In this document: positions 15,753 to 24,280 of the stretch, piece by piece
Layout: each line of letters opens with the position of its first letter
How positions within the stretch are numbered: position 1 is the stretch's first letter
IMG/VR virus record: IMGVR_UViG_3300032241_002567
Span: 1 to 64,000 of that record
Strand: one strand, 5' to 3'
DNA from: a virus
Length of the DNA: 64,000 nucleotides
Position numbers and translations under genes: made by a program
Notes under the pieces: generated by a model
Databases searched by the model: none
Seen by the model: the letters and a program-made list of their open reading frames with translations, nothing else
Told to the model about the DNA's origin: nothing

Positions 15753-16827
15753 CTATTTTTATGTTAGCAATCTCTTGGATATAACCATTAGTATTTTTTA
15801 AACTATATTTAATTTTTATATTTTCTGGTGTATTATTAAATAATGCTTTTTGTTTAAATGAAATATAATGGAAAGTATCTAAATAAGGATATTTTCTAAA
15901 ATCAAGTTTTTTAAGTGTAACTTTTAATTTATGCTTAATATTATGAGATTTTTTATATCCTAATTCTTTGCAGATATTTGAATAAACATGTTCAAACCAA
16001 TCTTGTGTATAATAAATTCTGTCATGATATAAATTGCCATCGTCACATTTCCAAATTAATGTGCGACCAGCAATTTTATCTTTATCTTCTACATCATAAA
16101 AAACTAATAAAGAAATATTCTCTGGATTATGTGTGTAAAGTTTTAACAAATCTTTTTTATCCGACATACAAGAATTGTGAAGAGTGCCTTTACCTTTACA
16201 GTAAAAAGAATTTGAATAGCCTTTGATAATATCCTGTCCTGTTAAGATATCATATTTAACTTCAGAGGTGTGAGCCGCCATCCATTGGTTGTGTAATTTT
16301 TGAATATCTTTATCTAAAAATTTAAATGGTTGGTTTTTAGGATTTGTTGTAATTTTTTGATTAAAAGCGTTTATTAATTTACCTATAAGACGCCCAAGTT
16401 TGATAGATAATTTTTTATTTCTTTTTTTAGAATGTAATTCAACAAAGCCTTGTTTGTCTGATTCTGAAATTATTTCATATTTATCAATCTCTCCTAATTT
16501 TAGATAGAAAAGTGGATAAAGATTAATTTGATTCGATAAAAATATACGGAAGCCTCTAGTAATTGAATCATCCGGGTGTTTAAAATTTTTTTCAACTTCT
16601 ATTTTATGAAAAATAAAATTATCTGATGATTCTTCTAATCTAAAAAACCAAGCATATTTATATTTTGTTTTAATTGGTGTATCATCATACCAATAAGAGC
16701 GTTCATTATGTAGTATGTAATATTCATCATCATCTGGTATATGAATTTGTCCTTGAATTATTGTATCATTATAAAAAAATGTAATTTCGTCTCCATCATT
16801 AAATTCATTGTTATTAATTTTAATCAT
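15733..16827 (-). CDS. Conserved phage protein with LHNSCM...GRTLIWKC pattern (364 aa)
   Basis: The central region has KGTLHNSCM, then LYTHNPENISLLVF, IAGRTLIWKCDDG and DRIYYTQDW. I recall the same order of motifs (HNSCM, then GRALIW and a DRIY) in uncharacterised proteins of T4-like and other large phages. No enzyme class can be named. The first ~70 residues are an aromatic acidic domain (YWYDDTPIKTKYKYAWFF). The gene starts the long leftward block, and the 108-bp AT-rich gap to the divergent amidoligase gene presumably holds promoters for both. Confidence 0.65.
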   Translation of the reverse strand: MIKINNNEFNDGDEITFFYNDTIIQGQIHIPDDDEYYILHNERSYWYDDTPIKTKYKYAWFFRLEESSDNFIFHKIEVEKNFKHPDDSITRGFRIFLSNQINLYPLFYLKLGEIDKYEIISESDKQGFVELHSKKRNKKLSIKLGRLIGKLINAFNQKITTNPKNQPFKFLDKDIQKLHNQWMAAHTSEVKYDILTGQDIIKGYSNSFYCKGKGTLHNSCMSDKKDLLKLYTHNPENISLLVFYDVEDKDKIAGRTLIWKCDDGNLYHDRIYYTQDWFEHVYSNICKELGYKKSHNIKHKLKVTLKKLDFRKYPYLDTFHYISFKQKALFNNTPENIKIKYSLKNTNGYIQEIANIKIDEEDNN

Positions 16828-16919
16828 ATTTGTTAGTAAACATTTAATTTTTATTCTTACAAATATATTAATTAATTTTTACAAAACAAAATTTTTTTTA
16901 TATTTTTATAAGACTTATA

Positions 16920-16933
16920 TTTAATATATAAAT
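16920..16933 (+). promoter_or_regulatory. TTTAATATATAAA box before the amidoligase gene
   Basis: The box TTTAATATATAAAT ends 2 bp before the ATG at 16936. The same sequence recurs upstream of many genes in the window. It resembles the T4 late-promoter TATAAATA. If it is a -10 element, the transcript would start at or beside the start codon. Confidence 0.5.
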
Positions 16934-16935
16934 AT

Positions 16936-18294
16936 ATGCGTAAATATTCAGAAGAATTCATTAATAATTCGGATATACTAAAAGGAGCAATAATTGGTTT
17001 TGAGTTCGAGTTTTACTTGAAAGATTTATCTTTTTATAAAACCTTAGAACTTCTAAATAAAATTTTAAATCCAGTTCAAATTCAAGGCTTTAGACATTAT
17101 CATCCAGATACTAAACCTACTGATAAATTATTTATTTTAACTCCCGACTTATCAGGTGGTTCAAATATGGTTGAGGTAATTACTGGACCACTTTCTTATT
17201 TTGAAGCAAAATATTATATGGTTAAAATTTTGAAATTCATTCAAGATTATGGTTATACAAATGAAAAGGCTTCTATACACTTTAATATATCTTTTGTAAA
17301 TAAAGATTTGAAAGAGTTAAATATATTAAAAATGATTCTTGGAATGAATGAAGATGAGATTTATACTTCATTTCCAACAAGAAAAAATAATGTTTATGCC
17401 AAATCTATTAAAAGAATAATTCCATTTAGAGATTATGATTTTAAAGATATACCAATATCAACTGTTAAAAATAATCTAAGAATACCAGAAGATAAATATT
17501 ATGGTATTAATTTTCTACATATTAATAAGGATAAAGGAGAGCAAAGATTAGAATTTAGATATATTGGCGGAGATGGATATGAGAAAAATATAGGTGAATT
17601 AATTTATTTTTTAGATAAATTTATATTACAAGTATATAGTTGTATTGGTGTTGGATTTACAGAAAAGGATGAAAAAGATTTAGAAAATTATTTAGATAAA
17701 AATATTTCTAATTTCAAAACATTTGCTACTTATGAAAATTTTTTAGTTTCTTTTCCAAAGATTAATTTGCAGGTAAATCAGGTATCTGATTTTGAGATAG
17801 TTAATACTTTTTATAATCGTATTTTTGGTAAATTATATTCATTGGTTGAATCAACAGATAATTTACAGAATTGTATTTTAAATTGGCTTACGGATCAACA
17901 AAGATTAGAGGTAGTTGATGCTGATGTAAAATGTTTAATGAATGTTAATAATGTTGATTTTATAAATTGTAGATTAGAAGGTATTTTTGATAATTGTAGA
18001 ATTATTAATTCAAAGGTTAATGATTCTCAGTTATTAAAATGTCAGATTAATGGTACTGAAATTAATGGATCAAAAATACTTAATTCATCAGTTGAGAAAT
18101 CTGAAGTGAAAGATTCATTTGTAATGAATGGATATTTTGATTCAAATATGGAAGGTGGTGTATTTAGAAGCGGAAAACTTGGACCTTATGCTAATATAAG
18201 TTCGACTACTAAAATTGTTAGTGATTCAGATAATTTCTTTGATACAAAATTCGGAGAAAATGATAAAAATTCAGATAAAAAATCATTCAAATGA
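16936..18294 (+). CDS. Amidoligase-like enzyme with C-terminal repeat region
   Basis: Residues ~15-260 look like the amidoligase family (GCS/glutamine-synthetase-like fold): IIGFEFEFYL (19-28) at the first acidic metal site, GGSNMVEVITGPLSYFEA as the E-x-V/I-T-G-P segment, and KASIHFNISF in the place of the family's G-x-H-x-H strand. These enzymes join a carboxylate to an amine using ATP. The C-terminal third (~310-400) is made of short strands with regular Asn/Cys/Ser positions (VDFINCRLEGIFDNCRIINS), like a pentapeptide-type beta-helix. The substrate may be a peptide, a protein or a cell-wall component. It leads a small rightward operon with the Nudix gene, joined by a 4-bp overlap. Confidence 0.72.
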   Translation: MRKYSEEFINNSDILKGAIIGFEFEFYLKDLSFYKTLELLNKILNPVQIQGFRHYHPDTKPTDKLFILTPDLSGGSNMVEVITGPLSYFEAKYYMVKILKFIQDYGYTNEKASIHFNISFVNKDLKELNILKMILGMNEDEIYTSFPTRKNNVYAKSIKRIIPFRDYDFKDIPISTVKNNLRIPEDKYYGINFLHINKDKGEQRLEFRYIGGDGYEKNIGELIYFLDKFILQVYSCIGVGFTEKDEKDLENYLDKNISNFKTFATYENFLVSFPKINLQVNQVSDFEIVNTFYNRIFGKLYSLVESTDNLQNCILNWLTDQQRLEVVDADVKCLMNVNNVDFINCRLEGIFDNCRIINSKVNDSQLLKCQINGTEINGSKILNSSVEKSEVKDSFVMNGYFDSNMEGGVFRSGKLGPYANISSTTKIVSDSDNFFDTKFGENDKNSDKKSFK

Positions 18295-18707
18295 AATATT
18301 TAAAATTATATGAAAATTATTGGGGAACAATTGGCGCCGGTATTGTTCCATTTTGCAAAACTACAAAAAAGTTTTTAATTGGATTTCGTTCTGCTTATGT
18401 TTATGAACCACATACTTGGGGTGGATTTGGTGGTAAACTTGATATAGACGAAGGAATTGAAGAAGCAATAGAAGAAGCAGCTGTTCGTGAGTTAGAAGAA
18501 GAAACTAGATATGATGGAGAAATTAAATTGTTAAAAGGATTTATTTTTACTGATCCAAAAGCTGGATTTGAATATCATAATTTTATAGGTTTAGTTATTG
18601 ATGAATTTAAACCAATATTAAATTGGGAAAATGAAAAAGCAGTTTGGATGACTTATAAAGAATTAATAGAATTACCAAAAAACATTTTGGATTACAAAGA
18701 TTCTTAA
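18291..18707 (+). CDS. Nudix hydrolase
   Basis: The 138-aa protein shows a Nudix box around GGFGGKLDIDEG...EEAAVRELEEET (residues ~45-75) with the REL-x-EE core. The space between the box's Gly and first Glu is a few residues longer than standard. It should hydrolyse a nucleoside diphosphate linked to another group (such as oxidised dNTPs, ADP-ribose or RNA caps). The N-terminus is MKYLKLYENYWG, identical in its first eight residues to the small acidic protein at 3708-3965. That extension is not part of the Nudix fold and may be a targeting tag. Its ATG overlaps the stop of the amidoligase gene. Confidence 0.85.
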   Translation: MKYLKLYENYWGTIGAGIVPFCKTTKKFLIGFRSAYVYEPHTWGGFGGKLDIDEGIEEAIEEAAVRELEEETRYDGEIKLLKGFIFTDPKAGFEYHNFIGLVIDEFKPILNWENEKAVWMTYKELIELPKNILDYKDS

Positions 18708-18811
18708 ACGAGTCCAAAGAAATGTTTGAATCGTTAATATAAATTATTTTTAAGAATTATTTTGAAAATACAAATAGAATCTGTATATTTGCTCAAATAA
18801 TTTTTAAATAA

Positions 18812-20437
18812 ATGTCAGGAATCAAAAAAATCCGAAAAATTAGAAAAAATTACAATGAGGCTGAATTGTATTTTCATCAAGATTTAGATGGTGTCACTTC
18901 TTATTTAGCCATGAAATCTTATTTAGAGTCTCATAGAATTAAAGTTAAAGATTCACATGTGATTCAATATGGTAGTTTAGAGTTTAATGTAAAAAATACA
19001 AAAGAAGGACGACTTCCTGTTTTAGTTGATTTTGCACATATAAAAGATATATTTGTTATAGCAACAGACCATCATGATAATCAAGCAGGTGCTAATTATA
19101 GTATGTCAACTAATTTTAAGAAATCAAGGTCCAATGTTGAAACTATTTCTGGTGAAATTTCATCTTCTGATGTTTTTGAGCCAATTGATATTGAACTAAT
19201 TAAGACCATAGATTCTGCTGACTTTGTTAAATGGAATTTAACCCCAGAAGATATACAAGAATCTTGTTTTAAATTAGATAAAAAATTAACAGCTTCTCAA
19301 AATCGTTTCAAACTTGGATTGGTTGTTAATAGATTATTACTTGCCTTGAAGAATAAGAGAATTAAAGTTTTAAGTTTAGATAAAAAATTAGATCATCATA
19401 ATCGTAATTTATTAGAATGTTTAGTTAGTGATGCTACACCTAGTTTATATTCACTCTATCTTAATTTAAAACATTATATTAATAATGCTATTTGCTTTGA
19501 ATATAACCATGATATGCGTTCTTATCATGACCCGGTAAATCTCCCTACACAAGAGCAAATAAAAGAAAATCTATTTAATTATATCTTAACTAGAAAAGAA
19601 TATGTTTTACAAGGTGAAAACATAGTTAAAAATAATACATTATATTATAATGATGAGTATAAAATAGTTAAGCAGTTTGATATTGGAGAAACTTTTAAAA
19701 CAGGCTCATATGATAGATATGTTGTATTTAAGAATTTTCCAGAATCAGAATGGGTATGTAGTATTTATAAAATGGGATTAATACAAATTGCTTGTAATCC
19801 ATTTAATCCGATAAAACATAATATACATCTTGGTGAAATCACAAAAGAGTTATTGGAAAAGTGGAAAACAGTATTTCAAAATTTTAGAATTCCAATTACT
19901 GCTGTAAAAAGAATTGCTGAAGAAGAATCATTTAAATTAAAACAAAAATATGCTAATTATAAACCTATTGGATTTACTTGGAATGATTTAATTACTTTTT
20001 ATGGTGATTCAATTTTATATCAACCAAATCGGATAGATGGAGATTTAAAAACTATTGCTAATTTAGATATAAATAATTTATCAGACACTGAAGTGCAGTA
20101 TGTTAAACAAACTATGAATAAACTTTATTCAGATTGGAACTTTGTGGAAAGACAAGAAATGATGAATTATAAAATCTCAGCTTATAGTATTTTGAAAATA
20201 ATGTCGGGAGGTCATTCTTCAATAACTAATTTACAAGGATTTAATTATTTAGAAGAAAGACCTGATGCTATTCAAAAATTTTTTGGTGGTATAAAGATTC
20301 AAAAATTTAATCAAAATGGCGAAATGTATTATAAATACATTTCTAATTCTGAAGATTTGTTACATTTTTTTGCTACTGAATACATACAAATACTTAAGTC
20401 TGCTTTGAAACAACCGAAGATTGACCTTGTGGGGTAG
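18812..20437 (+). CDS. DHH-family phosphoesterase
   Basis: The 541-aa protein carries motif I FHQDLDGVTS (21-30) and motif III ATDHHDN (84-90), both metal-binding sites of the DHH family (RecJ, NrnA, c-di-AMP phosphodiesterases). GGHSSITNLQG near the end resembles the GGH substrate loop of the DHHA1 domain. It is longer than nanoRNases (~320 aa) and close to RecJ in size, so an exonuclease acting on single strands or short oligonucleotides is likely. The last 44 bp overlap the end of the convergent structural gene. It is preceded by a ~100 bp AT-rich gap. Confidence 0.8.
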   Translation: MSGIKKIRKIRKNYNEAELYFHQDLDGVTSYLAMKSYLESHRIKVKDSHVIQYGSLEFNVKNTKEGRLPVLVDFAHIKDIFVIATDHHDNQAGANYSMSTNFKKSRSNVETISGEISSSDVFEPIDIELIKTIDSADFVKWNLTPEDIQESCFKLDKKLTASQNRFKLGLVVNRLLLALKNKRIKVLSLDKKLDHHNRNLLECLVSDATPSLYSLYLNLKHYINNAICFEYNHDMRSYHDPVNLPTQEQIKENLFNYILTRKEYVLQGENIVKNNTLYYNDEYKIVKQFDIGETFKTGSYDRYVVFKNFPESEWVCSIYKMGLIQIACNPFNPIKHNIHLGEITKELLEKWKTVFQNFRIPITAVKRIAEEESFKLKQKYANYKPIGFTWNDLITFYGDSILYQPNRIDGDLKTIANLDINNLSDTEVQYVKQTMNKLYSDWNFVERQEMMNYKISAYSILKIMSGGHSSITNLQGFNYLEERPDAIQKFFGGIKIQKFNQNGEMYYKYISNSEDLLHFFATEYIQILKSALKQPKIDLVG

Positions 20438-21986
20438 TTATGATAGTCTGATTATTCTGTGATGTGTCTGACGAATCTGTAGATATAGATACACTGCCAT
20501 CTGGATTCTGTTTATTAACTACGACATTAGTTTGGTTAAAATCTGGCAATCTCTTATAAGCCCTAGCCATACTATTATTAAATTTTGCAAATAATTCATC
20601 TGCTCCAAGTGATCTAGTATTTTCCATAGTAAATTCAGCGGTTATACTTGAAGGCAAATCATTCCAAGAAAGAACCGGACCCATCGTTAGAGTTACTTCT
20701 TTTACATACATATCTCCAGAGCTAAATACTGGTCTTCTTGGATTTCCGACTGATATATGCCAATAGCCAGAAGGTGAGCCTGTTAAAGCATTTATAACAC
20801 CTACAATAGCTACTTTATATTTTCCAATAATTGCCCCTATTGACTTCAATAAATATTGAATTATACTAGGTGCTGGGCCACTTTTTGGGTCACTGGCTTT
20901 TTTTTGTGTAGAATTAAATATGTTAGTTACTTGATCCTTAATTTGGTTGGATAAATTGCTTAACACAGATGTAATTAAAGAAACTATATCTTGTAGTGCA
21001 CTATAAAACGCATTAACATTCCCACTTATAAGTCCAATTAATTTTGATTGAGCTTTTGTGGAAAAATTTTGATTAAACATAAATCTAGCGTTTGACGTTC
21101 CAAAACTTAATATATTAGAAACTATATCCATATAAACTAAGGTTGGATCGACTCCATCAATATATTTTTGTTCATATTCAACCTTCATATTTATATTAAT
21201 TGTTGCTTTTAAACCAGAACCTGCGCTTCCTTTATCTACAGTTGCTCTTCTCTTAGCCTCTTTAATTAAATTCGGGTCACCTATTGGTAATTCATAATCG
21301 CTATTATTTGGGTCCATTAAGCCTAATTTGTCCATAATATCTTTTTGCAATTTTTCAGTTAAACCTGGTAATGGTACGGCATTGAAACCTTGTGCAGCAA
21401 GACTACCTAAATTTCCCATTCCTGATTTATTATCAGAACTGAGTGACAAATCTTTACCCATATCATTTAAAATAGTTTCAAATGAACCAGCAGCATCTGT
21501 CCAGTTTTCACCAAAGGTTATTTTAATAAAATCGCCGTCTGGTGGGACCCAAGAGATTAATGTTGAAAGAGGTCTAGTAGTTGGTGATTGTGCATCTAAA
21601 GCTAATAAATCGTTTCCTACCGGAGTCATAAATCTTCTAGCTATCATTAATCTATTGTTTGGATATACACCTAAATTTTTTAAGTAAGCAAAATCAGCAT
21701 ATGAAAGTTGATAAGCAGAACCAGAACCTTTTTTTGTAGACCAATTAACTATAGTAGTCACCGATGTATCTTCAAATTGTGAAAAATCTGTTGAATTATT
21801 ACCAGATGGATTTCCGTTCGAATCAGGAGAACCTGGAAATGGCGAAAATTGTGTTTGTCCAAATAAAGATTTTAGAAAATTGCTATTACTAGATATGACG
21901 CTTCCGTAACCTTTAACTGTCTGCACATTATTTCCTGATGTTGTGTCAGATGTGAAATTCAAAGGTGAATTAGTTTGATTGGACAT
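20394..21986 (-). CDS. Putative baseplate/tail structural protein
   Basis: The 530-aa protein is rich in Ser, Asn, Thr and Gly, with a low-complexity first 75 residues and last ~40 residues. The middle has hydrophobic helices (for example around LIGLISGNVNAFYSALQDIVSLITSVLSNL). The C-terminal part, YWHISVGNPRRPVFSSGDM...LTMGPVLSWNDLPSSITAEFTME, looks like a tail or baseplate beta-domain. It stands next to the baseplate operon but on the other strand. I infer a virion role from composition and position; no family was named with certainty. Confidence 0.6.
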   Translation of the reverse strand: MSNQTNSPLNFTSDTTSGNNVQTVKGYGSVISSNSNFLKSLFGQTQFSPFPGSPDSNGNPSGNNSTDFSQFEDTSVTTIVNWSTKKGSGSAYQLSYADFAYLKNLGVYPNNRLMIARRFMTPVGNDLLALDAQSPTTRPLSTLISWVPPDGDFIKITFGENWTDAAGSFETILNDMGKDLSLSSDNKSGMGNLGSLAAQGFNAVPLPGLTEKLQKDIMDKLGLMDPNNSDYELPIGDPNLIKEAKRRATVDKGSAGSGLKATININMKVEYEQKYIDGVDPTLVYMDIVSNILSFGTSNARFMFNQNFSTKAQSKLIGLISGNVNAFYSALQDIVSLITSVLSNLSNQIKDQVTNIFNSTQKKASDPKSGPAPSIIQYLLKSIGAIIGKYKVAIVGVINALTGSPSGYWHISVGNPRRPVFSSGDMYVKEVTLTMGPVLSWNDLPSSITAEFTMENTRSLGADELFAKFNNSMARAYKRLPDFNQTNVVVNKQNPDGSVSISTDSSDTSQNNQTIITTPQGQSSVVSKQT

Positions 21987-21999
21987 TTAATATTTTATT

Positions 22000-22012
22000 T
22001 TTATATATTAAA
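22000..22012 (-). promoter_or_regulatory. TTTAATATATAAA box before the 530-aa structural gene
   Basis: Reading leftward, TTTAATATATAAA lies 13 bp before the ATG at 21986. It is an exact match to the recurring box, which occurs at this kind of position on both strands. Confidence 0.5.
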
Positions 22013-22073
22013 TGAATTATAATTCATAAGGAGAGAAACTTCATGTAATATATATTTAAAATTAAGCAAAAAC

Positions 22074-22466
22074 ATGAAATTTTTCTGTGTATATGTAAAA
22101 TCAAGGAAAAAACTTGATAAAATGATAAAAGTTAATCATATCAAAAATAAGTATATAATTGATCTTAAAAAAATACAAGAAGAAGAAGAAATTATAGGAG
22201 ATAAAGAAAAAACTTATCTAAAGATTATAATTTTTCAAAAAATACAACAAGCATTAGAAAAAAATAAAGATATTTATTATATACCTGATTTTGATATGGA
22301 TTTTTCCATTGATAAATTACTTAATATTAAGAAAATTTTAGGTGAGGGGAATGAATTTAATGTTTTAGTATTTTATAATGAATTTCGAAAGGAACAAAAA
22401 ATTTTAGATGATGTATATGCTAATTTAAGTAAATTCAATTCAAGTCAAATAATCCGCGATTATTAA
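22074..22466 (+). CDS. Hypothetical protein (130 aa)
   Basis: Not recognised. It begins MKFFCVYVKSRKKLDKMIK and is Lys/Ile/Glu rich. The pattern strand-helix-strand, with YYIPDFDMDFSIDKLLNIKKIL and then LVFYNEF, suggests a small alpha/beta domain without Walker motifs. Such proteins near baseplate genes are sometimes assembly factors, but nothing in the sequence shows that. Confidence 0.55.
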   Translation: MKFFCVYVKSRKKLDKMIKVNHIKNKYIIDLKKIQEEEEIIGDKEKTYLKIIIFQKIQQALEKNKDIYYIPDFDMDFSIDKLLNIKKILGEGNEFNVLVFYNEFRKEQKILDDVYANLSKFNSSQIIRDY

Positions 22467-22568
22467 TTGGTATGCTTTGAAGAAATTGAAATTAAATAAT
22501 TATATCAATTTACAATTTTTGTGCAGTTATACTAATAGGTATATTAAAATGTATAAGTGTTAAAATAA

Positions 22569-22579
22569 TTAATATATAA
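22569..22579 (+). promoter_or_regulatory. TTAATATATAA box before the baseplate operon
   Basis: TTAATATATAA ends 5 bp before the ATG at 22585. It is a one-base-shorter version of the recurring TTTAATATATAAA box, at the head of the baseplate operon. Confidence 0.4.
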
Positions 22580-22584
22580 TTATT

Positions 22585-23055
22585 ATGATGAGTTTTTATG
22601 ATTTAAATAATTTAAAACAAGACCCGGAACAAAATAATTTATATAATTTTTTTGCTTCTACTTTTAACTTTATACCAACATTTGTTTTAAGTCAGTATAC
22701 CGTTAATCCTTGGGAAGAAATGAGAATTGATTTGATTTCTAACAATTTATATTCAAATACAGATTACTGTGATTTTTTATTGGATTTAAATTGCATAGAT
22801 AATCCATTAAATATAATGTCTGGTGATATTTTATATTATGTTACTCAAGAGCAAATGGATTTTTTCCAAGTTGATGAGAGTAGCGCTGTGTCACTTCGTA
22901 ATCAATATCTTAATGCAACTAAACTTCAAAAATCCGATCAGAATAGGCAAAATTATGTTGGAAATAATCTAAGTTTACCACCAACATTTTTACAAGAACC
23001 AGCTGCAGCTGTTAATATAAAAGGAAGTCAAATAATTTTAGGAGGAAATAGTTAA
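22585..23055 (+). CDS. gp53-like baseplate wedge candidate (156 aa)
   Basis: The central part, NPWEEMRIDLISNNLYSNTDYCDFLLDLNCIDNPLNIMSGDILYYV (read in sections), follows the pattern of T4 gp53 and LysM-like baseplate proteins: a helix pair, 'Y-N-N-x-x-x-P', then 'G-D-x-L-x-x-x' before a strand. The C-terminal 50 residues are Asn/Gln rich. It is the first gene of the rightward baseplate operon and overlaps the start of the next gene (TAATG). The assignment is from pattern and position only. Confidence 0.55.
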   Translation: MMSFYDLNNLKQDPEQNNLYNFFASTFNFIPTFVLSQYTVNPWEEMRIDLISNNLYSNTDYCDFLLDLNCIDNPLNIMSGDILYYVTQEQMDFFQVDESSAVSLRNQYLNATKLQKSDQNRQNYVGNNLSLPPTFLQEPAAAVNIKGSQIILGGNS

Positions 23056-24266
23056 TGTCTAATAATAATACATCGGTTAATTATAATGGACAAATTTTTA
23101 AGAAATCATCAGATATAAATAATTTTTTTTCAGGATTATTTGGTGTAGGGTTTCCAGATTGGTTTAATTCACAAATTCAAAGTTTAAATCCATGGACATA
23201 TGATTATTTAAATAATAGAAAAGAATATTTTGTTGATAAAACAAATTGGAATATTTTTTGGAATAATATACCTTTATTATTCCAAAGAGACACTATTAAT
23301 TTGATTGAATTTCTATGTTTAAATTCAATTGTCATAAATGAAACAGGTGGTTCATTTATATCTAAGCTTGAAAGTGTTAACAAGTCAGGCAATCCAACTG
23401 CTCCAGGTATAGCTTATGAGTTTAATGGTAGTGGTGGCAAATCATCTTATAATACTTCTAAGCCTAATTTAACAGCTTATGCTTGTTTTAATGATCCAAA
23501 CTTTATTAAGGTTAATGGTACAAAAGGATTAGCAAATATTTTAAAAAATACAACAGATTCTCGTTGGCAGAGTGAATCTTTTCCTTTAGGATTTTCAGGA
23601 TTAAGTCATGCCGACGAAACTTCTGAAACTGGTAAAGCAAATGGCTTCTTAATAGAAGCAGATTTTTTTAAATTTAGAGGGCGTGGTTATATTCAGATAA
23701 CTAATAGATCTAATTATAAAAATCTTTTAAATTATGTGCTTTCTTATTCTGGAAATGATAATTCTGTGTTATCTATACAATCAACTTGGAAAAAATTTGG
23801 AAAAAATTTAGATACAATTTTAACATGCTCCACTAACAAAGATTGGGATGCTTTATTTCTAAATAAAAATTATAGTTTAGCATTATGGGCAGTCGGTAAT
23901 TACTTAGTAAACCACTATAGAAAACCTTTACCTATTAGTGCTGATTCTTCACCGAACGGATTGCAAGCTAGTATATTAAATTTTGGAGCAAGTATAAGTG
24001 GCGGAAATACTACAGATGCATATCCGAAATTATTTTACCAAAGAGTTATTTCTCAACTAAATTTAATAAATAATGCTCCGACTGTGGCTACACCTTTGCC
24101 GATGGCTGCTTCGATGCCAGTAATTAGCCAAACATCTAGTAGAGCAGTAGAAACAAACAGTCAAAATGCAACAAGTCAAACAACCACAACAGGTCAATTA
24201 TCAAGCATAACTAATATATTTGGCGCGACTATTAAACCTGACCCAATAATAATAGATATAACATAA
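23055..24266 (+). CDS. Tail-associated GH19-like peptidoglycan hydrolase
   Basis: Residues ~70-310 look like the lysozyme/chitinase domain of glycoside hydrolase family 19: FRGRGYIQITNRSNYKNLL at ~204-222 is the conserved substrate-groove stretch, with ETGG as a likely catalytic Glu at ~96-99. The last 80 residues are a Ser/Thr/Asn/Gln-rich linker. It should cut the glycan strands of peptidoglycan during DNA injection. It is set in the baseplate operon and overlaps the gp53-like gene by one base, which argues for a tail part and not an endolysin. A second gene with the same domain follows directly. Confidence 0.78.
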   Translation: MSNNNTSVNYNGQIFKKSSDINNFFSGLFGVGFPDWFNSQIQSLNPWTYDYLNNRKEYFVDKTNWNIFWNNIPLLFQRDTINLIEFLCLNSIVINETGGSFISKLESVNKSGNPTAPGIAYEFNGSGGKSSYNTSKPNLTAYACFNDPNFIKVNGTKGLANILKNTTDSRWQSESFPLGFSGLSHADETSETGKANGFLIEADFFKFRGRGYIQITNRSNYKNLLNYVLSYSGNDNSVLSIQSTWKKFGKNLDTILTCSTNKDWDALFLNKNYSLALWAVGNYLVNHYRKPLPISADSSPNGLQASILNFGASISGGNTTDAYPKLFYQRVISQLNLINNAPTVATPLPMAASMPVISQTSSRAVETNSQNATSQTTTTGQLSSITNIFGATIKPDPIIIDIT

Positions 24267-24280
24267 AAACTATGTAATTT

